Shown here: positions 1-8,395 of the stretch, piece after piece
How positions within the stretch are numbered: position 1 is the stretch's first letter
How the letters are laid out: every line of letters begins with the position of its first letter
NCBI GenBank assembly: GCA_018623195.1
Contig: JAAZVY010000011.1
Coordinates: 1-41,930 of the forward strand
Length of the DNA: 41,930 nucleotides
DNA from: Flavobacteriaceae bacterium
GTDB taxonomy: Bacteria; Bacteroidota; Bacteroidia; Flavobacteriales; Flavobacteriaceae
Direction of reading: 5' to 3'
Made by a program: the position numbers and the translations under genes
Notes under the pieces: model-generated
What the model was told of the DNA's origin: nothing
Databases searched by the model: none
Seen by the model: the letters and a program-made list of their open reading frames with translations, nothing else

Positions 1-1
1 A

Positions 2-223
2 GGAGAAGTTGCGCGTATTATTGCGCGTAGGTATGGAGAACAAAGTGAGAAGGAATCAGACAAACAAAAAGATCTCGGCGAGGAATTAGCTGATGTTGTA
101 TTTGTGGTGCTCTGTCTGGCGAATCAAACGGGAATTGACTTACAAGAAGCTTTTGATCGCAAGTTAGATTTAAAGACTAAGCGTGATGAGCAGCGTCACA
201 AGAATAATCCTAAATTAAAATAA
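2..223 (+). CDS. mazG: MazG-family nucleoside triphosphate pyrophosphohydrolase, C-terminal part
   Basis: The gene runs in from the left edge, so only about 73 C-terminal residues are visible. They include GEELADVVFVV, the second half of the MazG metal-binding pattern (EELAD; acidic residues that hold Mg2+), followed by a helix and a charged tail ending HKNNPKLK. MazG enzymes hydrolyse (d)NTPs to monophosphates and PPi, cleaning the nucleotide pool. The stop codon TAA shares its last A with the ATG of aroA, so the two are probably translated from one mRNA. Family assignment rests on this one motif and length; the N-terminal half needed to tell MazG subtypes apart is outside the window. Confidence 0.8.
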   Translation, partial: GEVARIIARRYGEQSEKESDKQKDLGEELADVVFVVLCLANQTGIDLQEAFDRKLDLKTKRDEQRHKNNPKLK

Positions 224-1446
224 TGAGTACGATACAGATTAGTGGCTCATCTCTGAGTGCAAACTTTTCAATTGAACTGACTGGTTCAAAAAGCGAGACG
301 AATCGGTTGTTACTGCTCTCGGCACTTTATCCGAATCTTACGTTACTCAATGATTCGAATGCACACGATGTAAGTGTGATGAAAAAGGCACTACAATTAA
401 GTTCTGGAACGGTTGATATTCATCACGCTGGTACTGCGATGCGTTTCCTTACGGCTTATTTTTCGGTTTCAGAGAATGCAGAGGTTTTACTAACGGGTAG
501 TGATCGAATGAAACAAAGGCCGATTGCGCTTTTGGTGGACGCCTTGCGAGTCTTAGGCGCAACTATTGAATATCAAGGAGAAGAGGGTTATCCTCCCTTG
601 CACATCAAGGGAGCCGTTTTGCCGGGTTCTTCGGTGAGTATTGCTGCAAACGTGAGTAGTCAGTATTTATCGGCACTTTGCCTTGTGGGAGCTAAACTTC
701 CCAAAGGACTCGAGATTGAACTTGTCGGTTCGATAACTTCCCTTCCCTATCTTAACATGACTTTGCAATTACTTGAAAGAATCGGTATTTCGGCGAGGTT
801 AGACGAGGGTCGAATTCGTATTAATCCCAAATCAGAGATCGAACCTATCTCTTTGGCCGTTGAATCTGATTGGAGTGCGGCAAGCTATTATTATTCTATC
901 ATAGCACTCTCTCAACTAGGAACAAAGGCAACCCTATCAACGTTGAGGGAAGATTCATTACAGGGCGATCGAGTTTTGTCAACCATTTATAAAGACTTTG
1001 GGGTGAGCACCCGATTTGAAGACGGTAAGGTTATTCTTGAAAAGGTTTCAGAACCCCTGAGTCAATCACTTTCTTATGATCTAAAAGACGCTCCAGATAT
1101 TGCACAAACCATTGCAGTTACTGCTGCAGGTCTTCGTGTCGATTGTTACTTAACAGGTTTACATACCTTACCGATTAAGGAAACAGATCGTCTCGCTGCT
1201 ATGAAATGTGAATTAGAAAAAGTAGGTGCTGAGGTGGAGATTGATGCAGAATCACTTCGTGTTTTCGGTCAAAAGGCAAAACTTCAATCAGCTTCAATCG
1301 CCACCTATAATGATCATCGAATGGCAATGGCGTTCGCTCCTCTAGCGATTTTAATTCCTTTGACCATCGAGGAGTCTTTTGTGGTCGAAAAGTCTTATCC
1401 TGATTTTTGGAAACACCTTTCATCAATCGGATACCAGATTTCATAA
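223..1446 (+). CDS. aroA: 3-phosphoshikimate 1-carboxyvinyltransferase (EPSP synthase)
   Basis: This cytoplasmic enzyme joins shikimate-3-phosphate and phosphoenolpyruvate in the sixth step of the shikimate pathway. Visible family landmarks, in order: TGSKSETNR near residue 20 (the Lys binds both substrates), AGTAMRFLTAYF, a DRMKQRPI segment with the PEP-binding Arg, SSQYLSALC, DWSAASYY, DAPDIAQT (catalytic Asp), IKETDRLAAM (catalytic Glu) and YNDHRMAMAF. At 407 aa it is slightly shorter than the E. coli enzyme (427 aa). The start ATG overlaps the mazG stop by one base, indicating an operon. The first motif reads TGSKS rather than the usual PGSKS or PASKS. Assignment is secure. Confidence 0.96.
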   Translation: MSTIQISGSSLSANFSIELTGSKSETNRLLLLSALYPNLTLLNDSNAHDVSVMKKALQLSSGTVDIHHAGTAMRFLTAYFSVSENAEVLLTGSDRMKQRPIALLVDALRVLGATIEYQGEEGYPPLHIKGAVLPGSSVSIAANVSSQYLSALCLVGAKLPKGLEIELVGSITSLPYLNMTLQLLERIGISARLDEGRIRINPKSEIEPISLAVESDWSAASYYYSIIALSQLGTKATLSTLREDSLQGDRVLSTIYKDFGVSTRFEDGKVILEKVSEPLSQSLSYDLKDAPDIAQTIAVTAAGLRVDCYLTGLHTLPIKETDRLAAMKCELEKVGAEVEIDAESLRVFGQKAKLQSASIATYNDHRMAMAFAPLAILIPLTIEESFVVEKSYPDFWKHLSSIGYQIS

Positions 1447-1468
1447 GTCCAGATAATTCGGCTTTTTC

Positions 1469-1500
1469 TTGACTTTGCCCTGCTCAGGATTGTATCTTAG
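1469..1500 (+). promoter_or_regulatory. Putative promoter of queA
   Basis: TTG at 1469-1471, a 21-base spacer, then TATCTTAG at 1493-1500, one mismatch from the Bacteroidota -7 box TAnnTTTG. It lies 20 bases upstream of the queA ATG, in the largest gap of this gene run (1447-1520). Inferred from pattern only. Confidence 0.45.
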
Positions 1501-1520
1501 CGGCCCTTAAGTTACGAGCA

Positions 1521-2570
1521 ATGAAATTATCCAACTTCGATTTTGATCTTCCTAAAGACTTATTAGCCGAGTATCCGGCAGAACACCGCGATGAATCTCG
1601 CCTAATGGTGGTGCATCGCGATTCAGGAAAGATTGAGCATAAAATGTTTAAAGACCTGATTGACTATTTCGATGAGGGTGATGTAATGGTACTTAACAAT
1701 ACCAAGGTTTTCCCAGCACGTCTATTCGGAAACAAGGAAAAGACAGGTGCAAGAATCGAAGTTTTTTTATTGAGAGAATTGAATCAAGAGCAGCGTCTTT
1801 GGGATGTATTAGTTGATCCTGCGCGTAAGATTCGAATCGGAAATAAACTCTATTTCGGCGACGACGATTCATTAGTAGCTGAGGTAATTGACAATACTAC
1901 TTCTAGAGGAAGAACGTTAAGATTCTTATACGATGGTTCATATACAGAGTTTAGAAAAAAACTTCGTGAACTAGGAGAAACCCCGCTTCCGAAATACATC
2001 CGTCGTGAGGTAGAGCCAGAAGATGAGGAGCGTTATCAAACGATTTATGCAAAGCATGAGGGAGCAGTAGCTGCCCCAACTGCGGGTCTACACTTTTCAA
2101 AGCATTTGTTGAAGCGATTGGAGATCAAGGGTATCGATTTTGCCGAGTTAACGTTGCACATTGGGCTAGGAACCTTTAACCCGGTAGAGGTAGAAGACCT
2201 TTCTAAGCACAAAATGGATAGTGAAGAAGTAGTAATCAGCGATGAGGCCGTAGCTCTTGTAAATAATGCGAAAAAACAAAAGCGTAGAGTATGTTCTGTT
2301 GGGACTACTGTAATGCGTGCATTGGAGAGTTCAGTATCTTCTGAAGGTTTATTGAATCCTTACGAAGGCTGGACAAATAAATTTATTTTCCCTCCCTACG
2401 AATTTTCAATAGCGGATGCAATGGTGACGAACTTCCACTTACCAAAAAGCACCCTACTTATGATGATCTCCGCGTTTGCGGATCACGATTTAATCACTGA
2501 AGCTTACGAATTAGCAGTTAAAGAAAAGTATCGTTTCTACTCTTACGGGGATGCGATGCTGATCCTATAA
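1521..2570 (+). CDS. queA: tRNA preQ1(34) S-adenosylmethionine ribosyltransferase-isomerase
   Basis: QueA transfers and isomerises the ribosyl part of S-adenosylmethionine onto preQ1 at the wobble base of GUN tRNAs, giving epoxyqueuosine. The 349-aa length and the family blocks are typical: an opening [19 protein letters not shown], then [49 protein letters not shown] and [17 protein letters not shown] near the C-terminus. The ATG at 1521 directly begins the conserved N-terminal strand, so the start is well supported. It is followed after two bases by rlmN, another RNA modification gene, and the pair is likely cotranscribed from the promoter at 1469-1500. Confidence 0.96.
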   Translation: MKLSNFDFDLPKDLLAEYPAEHRDESRLMVVHRDSGKIEHKMFKDLIDYFDEGDVMVLNNTKVFPARLFGNKEKTGARIEVFLLRELNQEQRLWDVLVDPARKIRIGNKLYFGDDDSLVAEVIDNTTSRGRTLRFLYDGSYTEFRKKLRELGETPLPKYIRREVEPEDEERYQTIYAKHEGAVAAPTAGLHFSKHLLKRLEIKGIDFAELTLHIGLGTFNPVEVEDLSKHKMDSEEVVISDEAVALVNNAKKQKRRVCSVGTTVMRALESSVSSEGLLNPYEGWTNKFIFPPYEFSIADAMVTNFHLPKSTLLMMISAFADHDLITEAYELAVKEKYRFYSYGDAMLIL

Positions 2571-2572
2571 TT

Positions 2573-3637
2573 ATGGCATCCGAAGACTTAAGGGTAAAGC
2601 GAGATATCCGTGCCTTAGGCAAGGAGGATCTCCGCGAATTCTTTAAGTCAAAGAATCAAGCAGCTTTTAGAGCTGATCAGGTTTACAGCTGGTTATGGGA
2701 AAAGGGAGTTCACGACTTCGAATCGATGACTAATCTTTCTAAAGAAACTCGACAACTCCTTTCAGAGTACTTCGTTATCAATAATGTCAGTGTTGATCGA
2801 TCGCAGAAAAGTGCTGATGGTACCATTAAAAACGCGATACGTTTACACGATGGCTTGGCTGTAGAATCAGTGCTGATCCCTACTGCAACTCGCAGCACGG
2901 CTTGCGTTTCTAGTCAAGTAGGTTGTAGTCTTGATTGCCAATTTTGCGCAACGGCTAAACTCAAACGAATGCGAAATTTGGAGCCTGATGAGATCTATGA
3001 CCAAGTAGTAGCGCTCGATAGAGAAAGTAAAAAGTATTATAACAGAGGACTTTCGAATATTGTGTTTATGGGGATGGGTGAACCGCTTATGAATTACAAT
3101 AACGTGGTTAAAGCTGTAGACAAGATCTGTAATGGGTTAGGTATGTCTCCTAAGCGAATCACGGTTTCAACCTCGGGTATTCCGAAGATGATTCGAAAAT
3201 TAGCAGACGAAAATCCTAGATTTCAGCTTGCGCTAAGTCTTCACTCGGCTAGAGAAGAAGTGCGTAATCAAATCATGCCTTTTAGTAATCGATTTCCGCT
3301 GGATGAGCTGATGGATAGCTTGCAGTACTGGTATGCGAAAACCAAGAGTAGAATTACCCTTGAATATCTTATTTGGAAAGACGTTAATGACACTTCTGAG
3401 GATATTAAGGCACTAGTCAGCTATGCTAAAAAGGTGCCGTGTAAGGTGAATATCATAGAATATAATCCTATCGGGGACGATCAGTTTCAGGCTGCTCCTT
3501 CAGAAATTATTACTGCCTATGAAAAAGCCCTTACTGCTGCTCGAATTACCGTTACGGTTCGCCGATCTAGAGGAAAAGATATCGATGCGGCTTGCGGGCA
3601 ACTGGCTAATAAATTGGTACCTTTAACTAAAGAATAA
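2573..3637 (+). CDS. rlmN: 23S rRNA (adenine2503-C2)/tRNA (adenine37-C2) methyltransferase
   Basis: This is a radical-SAM enzyme that methylates C2 of A2503 in 23S rRNA, and in many bacteria A37 of tRNAs. The cluster-binding CxxxCxxC is at Cys118, Cys122 and Cys125 (GCSLDCQFC). The two cysteines of the RlmN ping-pong mechanism are both present: Cys111 seven residues before the cluster, and Cys341 in DIDAACGQL near the C-terminus. The presence of Cys341 and the general alignment indicate a standard RlmN. I could not securely distinguish Cfr-type resistance enzymes by sequence alone, but the housekeeping context (between queA and prenyl synthase) favours RlmN. Length 354 aa is normal. Confidence 0.95.
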   Translation: MASEDLRVKRDIRALGKEDLREFFKSKNQAAFRADQVYSWLWEKGVHDFESMTNLSKETRQLLSEYFVINNVSVDRSQKSADGTIKNAIRLHDGLAVESVLIPTATRSTACVSSQVGCSLDCQFCATAKLKRMRNLEPDEIYDQVVALDRESKKYYNRGLSNIVFMGMGEPLMNYNNVVKAVDKICNGLGMSPKRITVSTSGIPKMIRKLADENPRFQLALSLHSAREEVRNQIMPFSNRFPLDELMDSLQYWYAKTKSRITLEYLIWKDVNDTSEDIKALVSYAKKVPCKVNIIEYNPIGDDQFQAAPSEIITAYEKALTAARITVTVRRSRGKDIDAACGQLANKLVPLTKE

Positions 3638-3646
3638 TTCATCACG

Positions 3647-4624
3647 TTGCAAGAGGTCGTTAAAATAAGACAGCCCATTATCGAAGAGATGGATCGCTTT
3701 GAAGAGAAATTCAAAGCAGCGATGGCCTCTAAGGTTTCATTACTTAATAGAATCACCTATTACATTGCTTCTCGTAAAGGCAAGCAAATGCGTCCAATGT
3801 TTGTCTTTTTGGTAGCCAAACTATTGGGTGAAGGAAAAATTGAAGAACGTACTTACCGAGGGGCATCGATTATAGAGCTTATTCATACGGCTTCACTAGT
3901 ACACGATGATGTGGTCGATGGGAGTGAGCGTAGAAGAGGTTTTTTCTCAATTAACGCACTTTGGAAGAATAAAATCGCTGTATTGGTCGGAGATTATTTT
4001 TTCTCCAAAGGCCTATTGCTCTCCCTAGATCATGACGATTTTGACCTTTTGAAGATTGTTTCTGAGGCCGTTCGTGAAATGAGTCAGGGCGAACTCCTTC
4101 AGCTAGAAAAGGCACGTCGTTTAGATATTGATGAGCCTGTGTATTACGATATCATTCGTCAGAAAACAGCTACGCTTATTGCGGCCTGTTGCGCAATGGG
4201 AGCGGCTTCGGTTGGTAGCTCTAAAGAAGAGATTGAACGTTTTCATTCGTTTGGAGAATATGCAGGGATGGCATTTCAAATTAAAGATGATCTTTTTGAC
4301 TATGGTGACGATCGAATCGGTAAGCCAACGGGTATCGATATCAAGGAACAGAAAATGACCTTGCCGCTAATTCACGTTATAAACAAAGTGGATAAAAAGC
4401 AGCGGAACTGGCTAATCGATTCTGTTAAGCGTCATAACACCGATAAGAAGAGGGTTAAGGAGGTTATTCAATTTGTTAAGGATCAAGGTGGTTTAGAATA
4501 CGCTGAGCGTCAAATGATTCATTATAAAGATGCTGCATTAGAGCTTTTATCAAAATATCCTGACAACGAGTATAAGGAGGCACTTGCAAATTTGGTAACT
4601 TACGTAGTTGATCGTAAGAAATAA
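3647..4624 (+). CDS. Long-chain trans-polyprenyl diphosphate synthase
   Basis: The enzyme elongates an allylic diphosphate with isopentenyl diphosphate units; in this lineage the likely product is the side chain of menaquinone. The first aspartate-rich motif is HDDVVDGSERRRG, with DDxxD at residues 87-91, and the second is IKDDLFDYG near residue 213. The residue five before the first Asp is Ala82, a small side chain that family knowledge links to long products (C30 or more) rather than farnesyl or geranylgeranyl diphosphate; exact chain length is not readable. Translation is predicted to begin at TTG (3647), because no ATG precedes the conserved N-terminal helix. It sits nine bases after rlmN and nine before dnaG. 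Confidence 0.9.
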   Translation: MQEVVKIRQPIIEEMDRFEEKFKAAMASKVSLLNRITYYIASRKGKQMRPMFVFLVAKLLGEGKIEERTYRGASIIELIHTASLVHDDVVDGSERRRGFFSINALWKNKIAVLVGDYFFSKGLLLSLDHDDFDLLKIVSEAVREMSQGELLQLEKARRLDIDEPVYYDIIRQKTATLIAACCAMGAASVGSSKEEIERFHSFGEYAGMAFQIKDDLFDYGDDRIGKPTGIDIKEQKMTLPLIHVINKVDKKQRNWLIDSVKRHNTDKKRVKEVIQFVKDQGGLEYAERQMIHYKDAALELLSKYPDNEYKEALANLVTYVVDRKK

Positions 4625-4633
4625 ACTATACCA

Positions 4634-6610
4634 TTGATTGCACAATCTACCATAGATAAAGTCTACGAAATTGCCCGAGTAGAAGAGGTGATTGGAGACT
4701 ACGTGCAGTTAAAAAAATCGGGTGCTAACTATAAGGGACTAAGTCCTTTCAATAGTGAAAAAACTCCAAGTTTTATGGTTTCACCTGTAAAGCAAATTTG
4801 GAAAGATTTCAGTAGCGGTAAAGGGGGAAATGTTATTGCTTTTTTAATGGAGCTAGAACACTTTACCTATCCCGAGGCTATCAAACACCTTGCACGTAAA
4901 TATGGGATTGAAGTAGAAGAAACGGTTCAGGATGAGGCGCAGAAAAAGCTACAAGATCACAAGGAAAGCCTTTATCTCATTAATCAATTTGCAGCGCATC
5001 ATTTTGAAGATTTGTTGAACCGTTCTGAAACGGGTAAGGCGATAGGTCTTAGCTATTTTCAAGAAAGGGGCTTTAGCTCTGCTACCATTAAGAAGTTTGG
5101 TCTAGGCTTTGGAGGAACTAGTTTTGATGGCTTAGTAAAGGCGGCAGAATCCAAAGGTCATCAGATGAACTATCTTACTGAGTTAGGTCTTTGTATTGAA
5201 AAGGATGGGATCTCAGGCACCTTTTTTGATCGCTTCAGAGATCGAGTCATTTTCCCAATCCATAGCAACAGTGGTAGGGTTTTAGGTTTCGGTGGTCGTA
5301 TTCTTGACAGTCAAAAGAAGGTAGCGAAGTACGTCAATTCACCGGAGAGCCCTATTTATCATAAGAGTAAGGTTTTATACGGTATCTACTATGCCAAGTC
5401 AGCGATGGCAAAGGCAAATAACTGTTATCTCGTAGAAGGTTACACGGATGTAATTCAGCTTCATCAGAGTGGTGTTGAAAACGTAGTTTCTTCAAGTGGT
5501 ACCGCACTTAACGAGTCTCAAATTAGAATGATACAGCGACTTTGTCAGACCATAACAGTTCTGTTTGATGGTGATGACGCTGGAGTTAGAGCTTCGCTTC
5601 GTAACATTGATCTGATCCTTAAGGAGGGGATGAACGTTCGAGTTGTTCCTTTTGCAGAGGGTGAAGATCCGGATAGCTTTGCTCGAACTCATTCTCCTGC
5701 CGAAGTCAAGAATTATCTAGAAGAACAATCGGTAGATTTCATTTCTTTTAAAACACAAATATTGCTCAAAGAAGCGGGTAATGATTCTAGCAAAGTAGCT
5801 GCGGCCATTCGTGATTTAGTTGCTAGTATTGCTTGTATTCCAGATCCGATTAGTCAAGAGCTATACATCAGACAGACGGCAAAAGACTTAAATGTTTCAG
5901 AGGGAGTGCTTTTTGCCAGTTTAGCTGATCTTACTGCCAAGCAAGTGAGGGATACCAAGAAGGCTGCAAAAAAACCGACCTCATTATCGGTAGTCTCTCG
6001 CTTATCGGAGCAAAAAAAGCCAGAAGTTAACCGACTTGAAGTCTTAGAATCGTCTCTTATTAAGACCTTGCTGTTGTACGGCAATCGAGTTGCTTTTTTT
6101 GAGGATGAAGTGCTTAAAGAAGGGGAAAAGGGTGAAATTGTAACCGAAAAAGTAATTCAGGAGATGAAGGTCTATGAAAAGATCTTCTTAGAATTACAGC
6201 AAGATGAATTAGCCTTCTCAAATCAATCCTTTCAAGAATTGTTCAAGCGAGTTACCGAGTTCTATGTAACTGCAGGAGAAGAAGCCAATATGCAAAGCTT
6301 TGTGCGATCGCTCACTGGAGAAAACGACCAGCCACTGGTAGATCTGGTAAGTACGATTTTGCTTGAAGATGAACAGTACCTCCTACACGATTGGGAACGC
6401 AAGAATATTTTTGCAAAAGCCAAAGAGGACTCTGTTGATCGATTGGTTACCGAAACTATTCTGTCGCTTAGAGCGTATCTTTTAGATCAACAAATAAAGA
6501 AATTGCAAGAAGCCTCTAAAGAGGATGCGCATGCTATTGAAGAAGTGATTGATTACCTTCAGCTAGGTCAATTATTAAATAAGAAGTTAAACCGAGTGCT
6601 AAGTTTCTAA
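4634..6610 (+). CDS. dnaG: DNA primase, zinc ligands of the CHC2 finger absent
   Basis: DnaG makes RNA primers at the replication fork. Residues 1-100 are the CHC2 zinc-finger domain by sequence (NYKGLSPFNSEKTPSF, IWKDFSSGKGGN), but the four positions that are Cys, His, Cys, Cys in the Geobacillus enzyme are Ser37, Asn40, Asp58 and Ser61, with exactly the same spacing. The catalytic TOPRIM core is intact: VEGYTD at 267-272 and DGDDAG at 312-317. The C-terminal third is the helicase-binding region. The start is TTG at 4634; related proteins open with Met-Ile before this helix, which supports it. The stop TAA overlaps the convergent nadE stop by four bases. Length 658 aa is in the normal range for the phylum. 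Confidence 0.95.
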   Translation: MIAQSTIDKVYEIARVEEVIGDYVQLKKSGANYKGLSPFNSEKTPSFMVSPVKQIWKDFSSGKGGNVIAFLMELEHFTYPEAIKHLARKYGIEVEETVQDEAQKKLQDHKESLYLINQFAAHHFEDLLNRSETGKAIGLSYFQERGFSSATIKKFGLGFGGTSFDGLVKAAESKGHQMNYLTELGLCIEKDGISGTFFDRFRDRVIFPIHSNSGRVLGFGGRILDSQKKVAKYVNSPESPIYHKSKVLYGIYYAKSAMAKANNCYLVEGYTDVIQLHQSGVENVVSSSGTALNESQIRMIQRLCQTITVLFDGDDAGVRASLRNIDLILKEGMNVRVVPFAEGEDPDSFARTHSPAEVKNYLEEQSVDFISFKTQILLKEAGNDSSKVAAAIRDLVASIACIPDPISQELYIRQTAKDLNVSEGVLFASLADLTAKQVRDTKKAAKKPTSLSVVSRLSEQKKPEVNRLEVLESSLIKTLLLYGNRVAFFEDEVLKEGEKGEIVTEKVIQEMKVYEKIFLELQQDELAFSNQSFQELFKRVTEFYVTAGEEANMQSFVRSLTGENDQPLVDLVSTILLEDEQYLLHDWERKNIFAKAKEDSVDRLVTETILSLRAYLLDQQIKKLQEASKEDAHAIEEVIDYLQLGQLLNKKLNRVLSF

Positions 6611-7398
6611 CGAAGTTCGCTAGGGATTTCACAAACCGGTATCGGCAACATTTTGTGGCGATTGGCTTTGTGAAATTTAATATAGGTCTCGAATACTTCG
6701 CGTTCTCTGCCTTTAAAATCACTTGCCTGTTTACCTTCATCTTGTCTAGCCATGGCCCATTCTAACTCGGGATATGAGGCTCCGATTTGATCTTCATCGG
6801 TTCGGTCATCCCCCCATAAACCGTCTGTTGGGGGTGCTTGCACGATTGCTTCACTAACACCAAGATACTTTCCTAATGCGGTCACCTCGGTTTTGGTCAG
6901 ATCGGCTATCGGGCTTAAGTCAACTCCACCGTCTCCGTATTTGGTATAAAAGCCAACACCAAAGTCTTCTACTTTATTACCAGTTCCCGCGACTAAGGCA
7001 TGATTACAACTAGCTATGTAGTAAAGGGTAGTCATTCGTAGTCGTGCACGAGAATTCGCCTCAGCAAGTAGGGTTTGTTCTTCTGTAGCTCCTTTGATGG
7101 TTTGCGCGGCTACAAAATGATCGAAAACCGATGTAAGGGGTACTTCTGCTATCTTGACATTGTCAAATTTTGAAGCCAGCCAGTTCATGTGAGCCATACC
7201 TCGGTCAACCTGGTTTTCTGCCTGATGAATGGGCATATTCACCACCGTTACCTCTAAGCCGGTTAATGCACATAATGTTGAGGTAGTTGCTGAGTCAATA
7301 CCTCCTGAAACCCCGATAACAAAACCTTTAACTCCTGCGTTTTCAGCATAGGATTTTAACCAGTTAACAATGTGATTTTGGATAGATGCTGCCTTCAT
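6607..7398 (-). CDS. nadE: Ammonia-dependent NAD+ synthetase
   Basis: NadE adenylates and amidates nicotinic acid adenine dinucleotide to NAD+. The ATP pyrophosphatase loop is GVSGGIDSAT (SGGIDS at 31-36). Other family segments are NSRARLRMTTLYYIA, VAGTGNKVEDFGVGFYTKYGDGGVD, and LTKTEVTALG. There is no glutaminase (nitrilase) domain, so it should use free ammonia. An open frame extends 16 codons upstream to 7446, but the ATG at 7398 is chosen: it precedes the conserved N-terminal helix and lies just after a perfect -7 box. The 3' end overlaps dnaG by four bases. In flavobacteria nadE often neighbours gldB and gldC; gldC is next door here, gldB is not. Confidence 0.94.
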   Translation of the reverse strand: MKAASIQNHIVNWLKSYAENAGVKGFVIGVSGGIDSATTSTLCALTGLEVTVVNMPIHQAENQVDRGMAHMNWLASKFDNVKIAEVPLTSVFDHFVAAQTIKGATEEQTLLAEANSRARLRMTTLYYIASCNHALVAGTGNKVEDFGVGFYTKYGDGGVDLSPIADLTKTEVTALGKYLGVSEAIVQAPPTDGLWGDDRTDEDQIGASYPELEWAMARQDEGKQASDFKGREREVFETYIKFHKANRHKMLPIPVCEIPSELR

Positions 7399-7405
7399 AG
7401 CTTTA

Positions 7406-7438
7406 TTTGCAAAGGTACGGATCAGAGTGGTATTTTTG
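7406..7438 (+). promoter_or_regulatory. Promoter of gldC
   Basis: TTTG at 7406-7409, a 21-base spacer, then TATTTTTG at 7431-7438, a perfect TAnnTTTG, 24 bases before the gldC ATG. It occupies the same 36 bases as the nadE promoter in opposite orientation. Confidence 0.65.
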
Positions 7439-7441
7439 CAA
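7410..7441 (-). promoter_or_regulatory. Promoter of nadE
   Basis: On the minus strand, TTG (7441-7439), a 21-base spacer, then TACCTTTG (7417-7410), a perfect TAnnTTTG, ending 11 bases before the nadE ATG. It is interleaved with the gldC promoter on the other strand. Confidence 0.65.
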
Positions 7442-7462
7442 CTCAAACTAAATCTACTAACG

Positions 7463-7798
7463 ATGGCGATTGCTCACGAATCTACGATTGAATTAACGGT
7501 AGGCCTTGATGAAAACAGGGTGCCTGAGACTTTAAATTGGTCTGCTAAAGATGGAGGTGTTGATGGCGAAGAAGCAAAGGCAATGCTTTTGTCGGTATGG
7601 GATCCCAATCAGAAAGAAACCTTATCGATTGATTTATGGACTAAAGATATGCCTGTTGATGAGATGAAGTTGTTTTTTCATCAAACTTTGGTAAGTATGA
7701 CACAAACGTTTGTTCGTGCTACTCAGGATGAAAAAATGGGTGCAACAATGAAGGATTTTACCGATTACTTCGCTGAAAAACTAGAATTAAAAGCCTGA
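7463..7798 (+). CDS. gldC: Gliding motility protein GldC
   Basis: GldC is a small protein first described with gliding in Flavobacterium johnsoniae, where its loss only partly impairs motility; it is conserved also in non-gliding relatives and its biochemical role is unclear. The 111-aa product carries the family's recognisable segments GLDENRVPETLNW, LSVWDPN, IDLWTKDMPVDEMKLFFHQTLVSM and MKDFTDYFAEKLEL. No signal peptide or membrane segment is visible, so it is probably cytoplasmic. ATG at 7463 is preferred over an in-frame upstream ATG (7427), because the extra 12 residues would cover the promoter and match nothing in the family. Its last 34 bases overlap the 3' end of ysxC on the other strand. 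The usual partner gldB is missing here. Confidence 0.9.
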   Translation: MAIAHESTIELTVGLDENRVPETLNWSAKDGGVDGEEAKAMLLSVWDPNQKETLSIDLWTKDMPVDEMKLFFHQTLVSMTQTFVRATQDEKMGATMKDFTDYFAEKLELKA

Positions 7799-8385
7799 TT
7801 TAATTCATCGATTACTTCGAGTAATTCTTCCCTTCCGGTTCCGTTAGAGGAAGAAGTAACCACATGGGGAGGAGCAAATTCCCAAAGAGTATCTGTCATT
7901 TCCTTTAAGTAGGCATTTACTTGTCTTTCAATTGCCCCTGGCTTTAACTTATCCGATTTGGTAAACACGATATAAAACGGTCTTTCGTTTTCAGTTAACC
8001 ACACCATGAATTCTAGATCGATGGGCTGTGGTTGATGTCTAATATCCACTAAGACGAAGGTGCATACCAGTTGTTCACGCTTTTTAAAGTACTCCTGTAT
8101 GTAGGATTGAAATTGCTTTTTATCTTTCTTAGAAACTCTTGCATATCCATATCCGGGAAGATCGACCAAAAACCACTGATTATTGATGATAAAGTGATTA
8201 ATGAGTTGAGTTTTACCTGGTCTTCCAGATGTTTTTGCTAGTGATTTACGAAGGGTTAATCGGTTGATCAGTGAAGATTTACCGACATTCGAACGCCCGA
8301 TAAAGGCGTATTCAGGAAGGAGAGCCTTTGGACATTGCTCCACTTTTGAGTTGCTCATCACAAATTCTGCGGAGCGTACTTGCAT
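7765..8385 (-). CDS. ysxC: Ribosome biogenesis GTP-binding protein YsxC/EngB (YihA)
   Basis: This TRAFAC-class GTPase is needed for assembly of the large ribosomal subunit in several bacteria. GTPase motifs in order: G1 GRSNVGKS at 30-37, a GRPGKTQLINHF block holding the G2 Thr, G3 DLPGYGYARV, G4 FTKSDKLKP and a G5-like TSSSNGTG. Length 206 aa fits EngB and excludes the larger Era or Der. It lies ten bases downstream of the alpha/beta hydrolase gene on the same strand and is probably cotranscribed with it. Its last 11 codons are antisense to the end of gldC. Confidence 0.95.
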   Translation of the reverse strand: MQVRSAEFVMSNSKVEQCPKALLPEYAFIGRSNVGKSSLINRLTLRKSLAKTSGRPGKTQLINHFIINNQWFLVDLPGYGYARVSKKDKKQFQSYIQEYFKKREQLVCTFVLVDIRHQPQPIDLEFMVWLTENERPFYIVFTKSDKLKPGAIERQVNAYLKEMTDTLWEFAPPHVVTSSSNGTGREELLEVIDELNQAFNSSFSAK

Positions 8386-8395
8386 AAATTACCTT

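Noticed and set aside
2573-3637. Cfr-type antibiotic-resistance methyltransferase instead of RlmN
   Set aside because: Single copy in a housekeeping run between queA and the prenyl synthase, normal RlmN length and motifs, no sign of transfer.
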